From: an uncultured Catenibacillus sp.
GTDB taxonomy: Bacteria > Bacillota > Clostridia > Lachnospirales > Lachnospiraceae
Assembly (NCBI GenBank): GCA_934339005.1
Contig: CAKRHR010000055.1
Coordinates: 1-17,094 of the forward strand
Reading direction: 5' to 3'
Length of the DNA: 17,094 nt
Positions 7,068 through 14,200 of the stretch are shown one piece after another. Both the position numbers and the translations under genes were made by a program. The notes beneath the pieces are model-generated. The model saw only the letters and a list, made by a program, of their open reading frames with translations, had not been told where the DNA came from and did no database searches. The first letter of the stretch is position 1, and each line of letters begins with the position of its first letter.

Positions 7068-8411
7068 TTATTTTCTGCCAACCAATGCATCATCCAATGG
7101 TTTTCCGGCTGCTTTACGATATGCATCATCCACATTTTTTACATGGCTGCTATTGAATGCAATCATCAGAACCAGACCGATGATACCTGCAATCAACAGG
7201 AAGATAAATACGGCACGCACACCCATTGCACTTGCAATCAATATAGCAACGATCATCGGTGCTATTGCATTAAAGATATTAGAAATCGGATTTACACAGG
7301 CAAAAACGCCTGAAAAATCTTCTCTTCTCCAATACTGTGCTGCAACAGAAACTGTATAATTTGAAGAAGCACCCATAAACATAGCTACAAAAATCATCGC
7401 AATTACAACCAGTGCGCCTGTACCTGTTACAGTAGCCAATGCACCGCATACGCCTGATAAAACCATAAGAATCATCGCAATGATCATGGATTTTTTTGTT
7501 CCAAATTTAGTATCAAGTATACCTAAAAGCCAGCTTCCGATTGCTCCAAATATTGCAACCATCATCATAATAATTGTATAATTCAACTCTGGAAATGCTG
7601 TAATAATCGCATTGGACTGTGTCATCGTTCCAACCGCACCCATCAGGAGAAGACCACAACTGACTGCTGCAAACCAAAAATCACGGTTTTTGAAAATATG
7701 ACCTGTTGTCCAGACAGTTGTCTGCTTATTTCTGATTTCTTCCTCCAACATCTGTTTTGCAACTTCCGGTGTAATATTTTTATTATTATCACGGTAAGCG
7801 CCACACTGTTCCGGATAATCAGTTACAAAAATCAGGAATAAAATATATCCCAAAGTTGTTAATACCAAAAATGGTAAAAATCCTTTCCATATTGCCGGCA
7901 TTCCACCTGTTGCCAGAGGTCCCATTACAGTAGCCGCAAAGAATCCGATCACGCCGTTAGTTACCGGATAAGCAATAGTTGCGATTCCCATAACTGTTCC
8001 TTTTCTGGTCGGGAACCACTGACCTGCAATAATGCTCAGGAAAAACAGTGCATACATTGTAACTACAACGTTTTCAATCAAATACACAACTGACCAAAGC
8101 GCCTGCTGTGTAAATGGAATTCCTGCTACACCAAAAGCTGCCGCAACCGCAATCAATCCAATCACTGCTGTCAACTTTTTAATACTTTTAATTTTTCCAA
8201 TAAATCCGGAAATAATAATCTGTAAAATAATTCCGATGCCGGTTCCGATTGTCAGCAACATCGCTACTTTTTCAGAACCACCATAAAAATCAGCAAGAAT
8301 GTTTAACGGATAATTCGTAAATACCTGAAACATCATAAATCCGAAAAACAATACAATAATTAACAACCATCCTCTGGCCCCAAAACTAATACTTTTCTTA
8401 TTACTACCCAT
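7068..8411 (-). CDS. MFS transporter, last gene of the fucose-isomerase-like/SufE-like operon
   Basis: A major facilitator of about 447 residues with twelve apparent membrane helices. The loop WFPTRKGTVMG between helices is typical of MFS members related to organic-anion (OFA-like) and hexuronate-type carriers, and YPEQCGAYRDNN precedes a central cytoplasmic loop (about 200-240). I favour ATG 8411, because GGAGG sits 5 nt before it; the in-frame ATG 8423 is only 1 nt from another GGAGG. It lies about 44 nt downstream of the sufE-like gene and ends at the bidirectional terminator. Position suggests it moves the substrate or product of the isomerase-like/SufE-like pathway. Direction and substrate cannot be read from the sequence. 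Confidence 0.88.
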   Translation of the reverse strand: MGSNKKSISFGARGWLLIIVLFFGFMMFQVFTNYPLNILADFYGGSEKVAMLLTIGTGIGIILQIIISGFIGKIKSIKKLTAVIGLIAVAAAFGVAGIPFTQQALWSVVYLIENVVVTMYALFFLSIIAGQWFPTRKGTVMGIATIAYPVTNGVIGFFAATVMGPLATGGMPAIWKGFLPFLVLTTLGYILFLIFVTDYPEQCGAYRDNNKNITPEVAKQMLEEEIRNKQTTVWTTGHIFKNRDFWFAAVSCGLLLMGAVGTMTQSNAIITAFPELNYTIIMMMVAIFGAIGSWLLGILDTKFGTKKSMIIAMILMVLSGVCGALATVTGTGALVVIAMIFVAMFMGASSNYTVSVAAQYWRREDFSGVFACVNPISNIFNAIAPMIVAILIASAMGVRAVFIFLLIAGIIGLVLMIAFNSSHVKNVDDAYRKAAGKPLDDALVGRK

Positions 8412-8455
8412 AATATCCTCCATTCCTCCGCCTTCTGGCTGACTAAAACACTATT

Positions 8456-8866
8456 CTAAATCTGTAATCTTGCGATCATATATTCCAGTCCTTTTAACTG
8501 TTCCTGTGCAAAATGTACACGAAAACATGACTGTTCCAACATCCTACAGCGGAAGTTTTGAATTTCTCTCTTTGTTCTTCCATTATAAATTTCCATCAAA
8601 AGTGATAGTGCTCCGCAAATCACAAGTGAATCGCTGATTCCCTGCCAGTTTAAGCAATCATCTGTCCATTCCAAATGCATCCATGTATTCACCTGACACT
8701 CATGAATCAAATACCTGTCTGTTTTATAAACTGTCGGATATTCCGGTAATTCCAGACCACATTCTACCAGAAATGTATACTGGCTCATCTGATCATCCAG
8801 TTCCAAAAGATCGGCAAGAATATCGCTTTCTATCTGTTCCATACTTTCCCGCTTTTGTTCACTCAT
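8456..8866 (-). CDS. SufE-like sulfur-acceptor protein
   Basis: A protein of 136 residues resembling SufE/CsdE, which takes a persulfide from a cysteine desulfurase and passes the sulfur on. The match covers the core: YTFLVECGLELPEYP, then LIHECQVNTWMHLEW, then DSLVICGALSLLMEIYNGRT. Cys57 in HECQ lines up with the acceptor cysteine of SufE (GCQS in the classic protein). Glu replaces the preceding Gly. The C-terminal tail (about 105-136) is less conserved and has extra cysteines (C107, C114). The start at 8866 overlaps the previous gene's stop by 4 nt (ATGA), with AAGGAG 8 nt upstream. No sufB, sufC, sufD or scaffold gene is present. The partner is probably the SufS-type enzyme encoded at 11911-13137. 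The family call rests on motif recognition. Confidence 0.8.
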   Translation of the reverse strand: MSEQKRESMEQIESDILADLLELDDQMSQYTFLVECGLELPEYPTVYKTDRYLIHECQVNTWMHLEWTDDCLNWQGISDSLVICGALSLLMEIYNGRTKREIQNFRCRMLEQSCFRVHFAQEQLKGLEYMIARLQI

Positions 8867-9282
8867 ACCTGCTTCTCCTTCAGTTTACGATAAATGCAGT
8901 CACACAACTGTGTAAACGTATCAATCTTCACACTGTCTTCTGCTGTTACATTGATACCATATTCGCGATTGACCGCCAGCAAAAATAGTATCTTTTTGTT
9001 CATTGCAGTAGTTGCACCGCCACATTTTGACGCAGCCTCTGCCGCATCCAGTTCTCCATGTGGACGTTTTGCCGCTTTTTCTGCAGAAATCTGGCAGATT
9101 TCATAGAAATTATCTGTTGTTATTTCTTCTGGCTCCAACAAAAATTTAGCACACATATACTGCATAAACATAGTTTCAAATGCATCCTTCGAGAGATTTT
9201 TTCCCCTCTCACAAATCATTTTTACAAAAAACTGACTATCTCTTTTCTGCTGCAGAATCTTTTCTTTGATGGTTTTTCGCAT
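8863..9282 (-). CDS. Small acyl-carrier-protein-like protein of unknown function
   Basis: A helical protein of 139 residues that I do not recognise as a named family. Its C-terminal 50 residues (about 88-135) follow the helix II to helix IV pattern of acyl carrier proteins: KKILFLLAVNREYGINVTAE, then a DSVKIDTFTQL stretch corresponding to the common GI-x-I-x-DEDAEKI-x-T-x-x-DL. The DSL motif that carries phosphopantetheine is replaced by GGATTAM, so there is no serine in place. A CGG (Cys87) lies just before it. There are six cysteines in all (24, 44, 63, 87, 127, 129). The gene is translationally coupled on both sides, TAATG with the isomerase-like gene and ATGA with the sufE-like gene, so it surely belongs to the pathway. 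It might be a scaffold or carrier for a sulfur relay, or simply a helical subunit; the ACP resemblance is inferred by eye. Confidence 0.72.
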   Translation of the reverse strand: MRKTIKEKILQQKRDSQFFVKMICERGKNLSKDAFETMFMQYMCAKFLLEPEEITTDNFYEICQISAEKAAKRPHGELDAAEAASKCGGATTAMNKKILFLLAVNREYGINVTAEDSVKIDTFTQLCDCIYRKLKEKQV

Positions 9283-10805
9283 TATGCAGTCACTACTTCC
9301 ATTCCAAGCACTTCACCGAGCATTTTAACATCTTCAATATGATCTCCGAATACAAGTGGCATATGAAGACCGAATTTAGCCTGCTTATGGAAATACTCAT
9401 ATTTATCAGCCACTTCAAAATAAACACCTTCGCTACAGCCTGTCGTTGTATAACCAAAACCGCCAAGCACTGTTCCTTTGGCAACCATAATTTTTTCACA
9501 TAACGGATCAAAACGCATCAACGTAATTGTTTCTCCTCTATACTGTGAAAAATCAATTCTCATAGTTGCACCCCAACCACTGTGTGTAAATGGACGCAGA
9601 GAATATGCTGTTTTTTCAGAATCAAATCCATGGATCAGACGGTTTGGCGTTGCATGTCCGCTATAATAAATATTCTGTGTACGATCCATATCTTCGATAT
9701 AACCAATTCCGGTAAATTCACCCTCTACATGTTTGCCTCTCCAGATACATGGCTGAGTATTTCCCATATAAGGTGCTTTTCCTGTCAGATTTGCCAATGC
9801 TGCAATAGATAATGTACCAAGCAGGTCATATTCACAGCCGGATGGGATACCCATCTCATTTAACAGAGAATGGCTAAAGCAGAATGTAAACTGTTCTTCA
9901 TTCATTCGTCTTGTTGCACATCCATCCGGACAGACAGCCGTAAATGCATTACATCCAAAATGCTCACACAATTTCTGGATCAATACAGTAGCTTTCACTG
10001 AATTTTCAATGTAATGCTGCTGCACATCATTTTCCACAGAACCATCTGCAAGTTCTTTTGACCATGCTTTTACTTTCTCCATATCTTCATCTGTCAGATT
10101 ATATACATGACGTCCAGGCAATGTATGATTTTTACCATGCTCATTCACATGCATCATATCCAGGAATTCATGAAAACTGAAGTAATTAAAACGGGCACCC
10201 AGTTTTTTTGTCACCATATCATTGCTGATAAATGCATCCTGACCACCCATGGAATACTGAGAATTGTTTCTGGTTACCGCCAGAACTTTTGTACGCTGTA
10301 ATGCTTTTCTTGCGCGAAGTGCATTCAAAAGACGTATTGCATCCGGAAGATTCAGAATCGCATAGCTTTCATATCCTCTGGCATTAAGTACTGCATGCTC
10401 AATAGTAGATGCAAACATTCCTTCGCCAGCTACCGGTACGTTATAGCGCATTGCAAATTCTTTCATAATGCCTTCCCCACGCATTCCGGTGAAAATGAAA
10501 ATATCAGCTTTTCCAACACGGTCAACTAATTTCTGTTCTTCCTCTGCGGTAATGAAAAATTCATCAGACATTTTAATATATAAAGGCTCAAGTAAATGAA
10601 TTCCCGGAATCTGTCCAAGAGCCCCACCATATCCCTGTGTCCACATTTTAAAAATCTCAGCCTGATTCATCAAATCAAATTCCTGTGTCAATGCCTCTGG
10701 CGGACCAAAACGACATGGACCCTCATATGCATACTCATGAATGAGTGCCATGTACACAAGCTGAACATTCAATTCAACATCGATACTCTTTTTAACATCA
10801 TACAT
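9282..10805 (-). CDS. L-fucose/arabinose isomerase-like protein
   Basis: A protein of 507 residues with the two-part layout of the fucose/arabinose isomerase family: N-terminal alpha/beta domains and a C-terminal metal site. CEYDLLGTLSIAAL (Glu325) corresponds to the metal-ligand glutamate segment. MGNTQPC (347-353) sits where the family usually has an Asp-containing (L/F)GD. YSGHATP (His384) matches the HCG-x-x-P region, and GLHMPLVFGD (His481) matches the C-terminal metal histidine. At least nine cysteines cluster between 280 and 457. Real sugar isomerase activity is uncertain because Asp appears replaced by Asn348. I prefer ATG 10805 (AGGAGG 10 nt upstream); GTG 10811 is only 4 nt from that site. 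It heads an operon with the ACP-like, SufE-like and MFS genes, downstream of a LysR regulator and a possible LysR-type site. Confidence 0.78.
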   Translation of the reverse strand: MYDVKKSIDVELNVQLVYMALIHEYAYEGPCRFGPPEALTQEFDLMNQAEIFKMWTQGYGGALGQIPGIHLLEPLYIKMSDEFFITAEEEQKLVDRVGKADIFIFTGMRGEGIMKEFAMRYNVPVAGEGMFASTIEHAVLNARGYESYAILNLPDAIRLLNALRARKALQRTKVLAVTRNNSQYSMGGQDAFISNDMVTKKLGARFNYFSFHEFLDMMHVNEHGKNHTLPGRHVYNLTDEDMEKVKAWSKELADGSVENDVQQHYIENSVKATVLIQKLCEHFGCNAFTAVCPDGCATRRMNEEQFTFCFSHSLLNEMGIPSGCEYDLLGTLSIAALANLTGKAPYMGNTQPCIWRGKHVEGEFTGIGYIEDMDRTQNIYYSGHATPNRLIHGFDSEKTAYSLRPFTHSGWGATMRIDFSQYRGETITLMRFDPLCEKIMVAKGTVLGGFGYTTTGCSEGVYFEVADKYEYFHKQAKFGLHMPLVFGDHIEDVKMLGEVLGMEVVTA

Positions 10806-10915
10806 AAACACTGTACCTCCTACTTGTAAATCAACTCTGTATTGATTTTACTTATCATACATTTACGATAACATAGATTCTCATCCAGAGTGAAATGAAA
10901 ATACGTCATCATTTA

Positions 10916-10962
10916 ATGCACAACATGCATAATATTCCATACTATTTCCATAGGTTTTATGG
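10916..10962 (-). promoter_or_regulatory. Candidate LysR-type operator upstream of the fucose-isomerase-like operon
   Basis: Two 5-5-5 inverted repeats sit in the 206-nt gap between the LysR gene and the isomerase-like gene: ATGCA-N5-TGCAT (10916-10930), which contains a T-N11-A core, and CCATA-N5-TATGG (10948-10962). A direct repeat TTCCATA occurs at 10935 and 10946, exactly 11 nt apart. They lie about 110-157 nt upstream of the isomerase-like start. The arrangement fits a LysR-type recognition plus activation site. The rest of the gap is AT-rich and has no strong promoter hexamers. I see no convincing GC-rich terminator after lysR, so read-through is possible. Confidence 0.45.
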
Positions 10963-11017
10963 TACATTTGTACAATATTATTTTTTATTATTAGACACAA
11001 AAATATTTCTGCTCATA

Positions 11018-11914
11018 TTATTTTTCATCCATTTCTGACAAACCAGTCAAAAATAGCGCCAATGCCGGATTGTAGTTTTCCTTTTTCCAGGCATAAATCA
11101 TATGAAGCACATTCTCATCTTCCGGCAATTCAAGGAAACGGAACAACATACGATTTTTTACCTGTGGTATATCTCCACATACAATTGATACACCATTACC
11201 CGCCGCTACACTCAACAAAACTGATTCATGGTTTTTCACATACTTCATTTTTTTACATTGGAAGCCATAATGGCTCAGCACATCGTTTGTATCTTCTAAC
11301 CTGAATGGAGAATCATTGGCATCCGGTGCTATAAAAGTCTCATTTTTCAGATCAGGAATCTCTAAATCTTTCTTTTTGGCAATCTCACTGTTTGCACACA
11401 CTATAATTCCGGCAGATAGCTGACATAACTTTCGAGACAATGTGGACGGAAGGTTTTTTTCTTCAAATCCCATCGTAAAAATAATATCAAAGCTGCCATC
11501 GTTTAAACCTCTTCTCAATTCGCCAAAAGAGCAATAACTGACATTCACTGTCAATTCACTGTATTGCTTGCTGAATTCGATCAAATATGTCTGTACTACG
11601 TGATAGGTGTCAAATTCTTCCATCACACCAATATGTAACTTTCCGGTCAGACCATTGCTGATAGCCTGTATTTCTTCAAGTCCCATCTGAACATCTGCAA
11701 GTGCATTTTTCAGATGACTGACCATAATTGCTCCTGCCGGTGTCAAACGTACTTCTTTTCTCGTCCGGATAAGAAGAGGTGTGTTACATTCTTCCTCAAG
11801 TGCCTGAATTTGCCTGCTGATAGTGGGCTGAGACAAATACAATCGCTCTGCTGCTTTTGTAAAATTCAAACAGTCTGCAACCTCCAAAAAAGTTCTAATC
11901 TGCTCTGTCGTCAT
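11018..11914 (-). CDS. LysR-family transcriptional regulator
   Basis: A standard-length (298 residues) LysR-type regulator. The N-terminal winged HTH spans about 1-60 (MTTEQIRTFLEVADCLNFTK, AAERLYLSQPTISRQIQALE). A linker helix is followed by the type 2 periplasmic-binding-like effector domain (about 90-290; GKLHIGVMEEFDTYHVVQTY is its first strand). The start at 11914 overlaps the desulfurase stop by 4 nt (ATGA), with AAGGA about 8 nt upstream, so it is made together with the desulfurase. It lies directly upstream of the isomerase-like operon and is the likely regulator of that operon; the effector may be a compound of the pathway. This placement is unlike housekeeping suf clusters, which are usually not LysR-controlled in Firmicutes. 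Confidence 0.93.
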   Translation of the reverse strand: MTTEQIRTFLEVADCLNFTKAAERLYLSQPTISRQIQALEEECNTPLLIRTRKEVRLTPAGAIMVSHLKNALADVQMGLEEIQAISNGLTGKLHIGVMEEFDTYHVVQTYLIEFSKQYSELTVNVSYCSFGELRRGLNDGSFDIIFTMGFEEKNLPSTLSRKLCQLSAGIIVCANSEIAKKKDLEIPDLKNETFIAPDANDSPFRLEDTNDVLSHYGFQCKKMKYVKNHESVLLSVAAGNGVSIVCGDIPQVKNRMLFRFLELPEDENVLHMIYAWKKENYNPALALFLTGLSEMDEK

Positions 11915-13137
11915 CGCTTTATCCTTTCAAAAAACGCAATCACTTTTTCTGTATATTCTCCAAATTTTTCGATTTCATCAACTGTATTATAAAAGGCCGG
12001 AGAAATGCGAATCACCGTATCTAACCCCAGTTTCTTTACGATAGGCTGAGCGCACATACTTCCTGTTCGCACTGCCACACCATATTTATCGATCATACTT
12101 GCAAAATCATATGGATGTACTCCGTTAATCTGAAAAGAAATACAGCCCGCACGCTGCTTTGGATATCCTAATATCTCAACCTGTGAAATATCTTCTAACG
12201 TCTGTTCTATTTTCTGAAGAAGCATCTCTTCGTACAACGCAATTCTCTCTATTCCAATATCTGTCAGATAATCTATAGCTGCACCCCATGCAATAATTCC
12301 GCTGTAATTAGGTGTTCCCGCTTCCAGGCGTTCCGGGAGTTTTGCAAAGGTTGTCTGCGCTTCTGTCACAATATCAATCATGCCGCCGCCATAGCGATAC
12401 GGATACATCTGATCCAGTAATGTTTTACGGACAAACAGACACCCCACGCCTGTTGGTCCCATCATTTTATGTGCAGAAAATCCCAGAAAATCACATTGCA
12501 ATTTTTCCAGGTCAAAAATTCTGTGACGTACTGCCTGTGCTGCATCGATATACACCGGAATATCATATGCTTTCGCCCATGCAATCAATGTATCGATATC
12601 AACCACTGCACCTGTCACATTTGATACCGCAGTTACAGCCAGAAGTTTTACCTTATCTGACATCATCTGTCGTGCCGTATCCATATCCAATTCACCATTC
12701 ACCGTTGGGATCATCTGAAACTCAGCTTTACACTCCTGACAAATCTGCTGCCATACAACAAAATTAGCATGATGTTCCAATTCTGTAGAAAGCACCACAT
12801 CCCCCGGTCGAAGCACATGACGCAGGTAACTTTCAGCCACCAGATTGGTGGAATCTGTTGCTCCGGACGTAAATATGACTTCGCCCTGATTTTTTGCATG
12901 TAAAAAAGCTTTTAACTTGTCTCTCACCGTCTCCATATGCATCGTGGATTGCTCACTCAGATAATGAATTCCCCTGTGGACATTTGCATTATATTTTGTA
13001 TAATGTTCCATGAAACAATCTAAAACCTGCTGTGGTAATTGTGTCGTAGCTGCATTGTCCAGATAAATCAGATCTTTCCCATATACTTTTTCTTTCAAAA
13101 TCGGAAAATCTTCCCGAATTTCCTCCCATGTACGCAT
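11911..13137 (-). CDS. SufS-type cysteine desulfurase
   Basis: A PLP-dependent class-V enzyme of 408 residues that removes sulfur from cysteine (or selenium from selenocysteine) as an enzyme persulfide. The family start is clear (REDFPILKEKVYGKDLIYLD, then NAATTQLP). ELEHHANFVVWQ (119-130), YIDAAQ with Asp198, and the PLP lysine Lys224 (GFSAHKMMGPTG) follow. The catalytic loop RTGSMCAQP has Cys362. Most SufS/CsdA proteins have HH or QH before this Cys, whereas here it is SM. No sufBCD or sufU is adjacent. The gene overlaps lysR and lies upstream of an operon with a SufE-like partner, so the pair probably forms a dedicated sulfur relay. The start is ATG 13137 with AGGGG 7 nt upstream. Functional pairing with the SufE-like protein is inferred. 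Confidence 0.88.
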   Translation of the reverse strand: MRTWEEIREDFPILKEKVYGKDLIYLDNAATTQLPQQVLDCFMEHYTKYNANVHRGIHYLSEQSTMHMETVRDKLKAFLHAKNQGEVIFTSGATDSTNLVAESYLRHVLRPGDVVLSTELEHHANFVVWQQICQECKAEFQMIPTVNGELDMDTARQMMSDKVKLLAVTAVSNVTGAVVDIDTLIAWAKAYDIPVYIDAAQAVRHRIFDLEKLQCDFLGFSAHKMMGPTGVGCLFVRKTLLDQMYPYRYGGGMIDIVTEAQTTFAKLPERLEAGTPNYSGIIAWGAAIDYLTDIGIERIALYEEMLLQKIEQTLEDISQVEILGYPKQRAGCISFQINGVHPYDFASMIDKYGVAVRTGSMCAQPIVKKLGLDTVIRISPAFYNTVDEIEKFGEYTEKVIAFFERIKR

Positions 13138-13196
13138 TATTTTTCCCCTTTTTCCTATGTCATAATAATATTCTTCTAAATATTCTTATTACTCAA

Positions 13197-13225
13197 AGTT
13201 TATCATTTATATTTTTTTCTTACAA
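13197..13225 (-). promoter_or_regulatory. Possible promoter of the sufS-lysR transcript
   Basis: On the minus strand TTGTAA (13225-13220), 17 nt, TAAACT (13202-13197), about 60 nt upstream of the desulfurase start. Both hexamers are imperfect, and the region is AT-rich, so this is tentative. The surrounding gap (13138-13312) holds no other element I can assign. Confidence 0.3.
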
Positions 13226-13312
13226 GTAATTTTATCATATCCTGTTGTTAACTGATGATTGTATCACCTGAAAATATTTGAGAAAAGAATATTTGTCGAT
13301 GGATTAAAAGCC

Positions 13313-13359
13313 AAAAGAAGGATTAATCAATTATCTAAAAACTGATTAATCCTTCTTTT
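13313..13359 (-). terminator. Intrinsic terminator of the PTS/glucosidase/HAD operon
   Basis: A perfect 17-bp inverted repeat, AAAAGAAGGATTAATCA (13313-13329) and its complement (13343-13359), with a 13-nt loop. It begins on the base directly after the HAD stop codon. The A/T ends of the stem supply the A-tract and U-tract on either strand, so it could work in both directions. Confidence 0.8.
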
Positions 13360-14184
13360 CTAACAATATTGTTCTAAAAATGCAGCCACACCATCTTTAT
13401 CGCAATTTAATGTCACTACATTTGCTGCACGCTTTATGCAATCTTTAGCATTTCCCATTGCAACTGCTATATGGACCTGTTCAAACATCTCCAGATCATT
13501 TTCATCATCTCCAATTGCAATACATTGTTTTTTCGGAATTTCCAGGCGCTGTTGCAGTATTTTGATACCATGTCCTTTATTGATTCCCGCAGCAGTAAAT
13601 TCTACGTTGCCGCCAACTGAAGTTGTAACATTAAGCTGTGATTCTTTCTGCCATTTTGCCCGTACTATTTCGCTAATCTTCACATCTTTAAAATATATAT
13701 TTAGTTTTTCAGCATTATCCAATAATTCATTTCTCGAAGATAATCTTTCGATAAAGATATGGTTTTTTCTCATATAGTCTGCAAAATTTCCTGCTATACC
13801 CGAGTGTTCCAACTTCTTCTGGATTTTTATATCTGTATAGACTTTACCATTTACGATTATCTCTGCATAATATCCTTCAGGTGTCTTGTTTTCTATGTCC
13901 TCAAGTATTGCTTTAACCATGCCTTTAGAAATCAGTTCCTGTTTTACCGCACATTGATTTTTCCAGTCCCATACGACAGCACCATTTTCCAAAACGGCAA
14001 AATGTATACCTTCCAATTTCAAAATCTCTTCTGGAAGAAGTGTAAATGCCCGTCCACTTGCCGGAACAATATAATGACCCTTCTGAATCAGTCTGTTTAG
14101 AACATCAACTGTTCTTTTTGTAACTTTTCCATAACTGTTCAGCAGCGTTCCATCCATATCCAGGGCAATCAGATATTTTTCCAT
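13360..14184 (-). CDS. Cof-type HAD-superfamily phosphatase
   Basis: A soluble HAD hydrolase of 274 residues in the Cof/IIB group, which typically removes phosphate from sugar phosphates or related small molecules. Motif I is ALDMDGTLL, with nucleophile Asp9 and Asp11. A C2B-type cap lies between about 85 and 195. A Lys follows in INKGHGIKIL (motif III), and motif IV is GDDENDLEMF, with AVAMGNA after it. All catalytic residues are present. It starts at ATG 14184 with AAGGAG 6 nt upstream and lies only 16 nt after the glucosidase stop, so it is the last gene of the PTS/glucosidase operon. It may clear sugar phosphate or dephosphorylate PTS products; the substrate cannot be told from sequence. 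Confidence 0.9.
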   Translation of the reverse strand: MEKYLIALDMDGTLLNSYGKVTKRTVDVLNRLIQKGHYIVPASGRAFTLLPEEILKLEGIHFAVLENGAVVWDWKNQCAVKQELISKGMVKAILEDIENKTPEGYYAEIIVNGKVYTDIKIQKKLEHSGIAGNFADYMRKNHIFIERLSSRNELLDNAEKLNIYFKDVKISEIVRAKWQKESQLNVTTSVGGNVEFTAAGINKGHGIKILQQRLEIPKKQCIAIGDDENDLEMFEQVHIAVAMGNAKDCIKRAANVVTLNCDKDGVAAFLEQYC

Positions 14185-14200
14185 AGGAAACTCCTTTGTC

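Noticed and set aside
6865..7359. 164-codon open frame on the plus strand running over the terminator and the MFS gene
   Set aside because: It is antisense to the MFS membrane helices, starts inside the YitT gene, crosses a strong terminator and has low-complexity content with no ribosome binding site of note.
10964..10975. GTAC-N4-GTAC dyad upstream of the isomerase-like operon
   Set aside because: The arms are short self-palindromes and not informative; kept out of the operator call.
12312..12767. 151-codon open frame on the plus strand inside the desulfurase gene
   Set aside because: It is a complement-strand shadow of a conserved enzyme and has no family resemblance.
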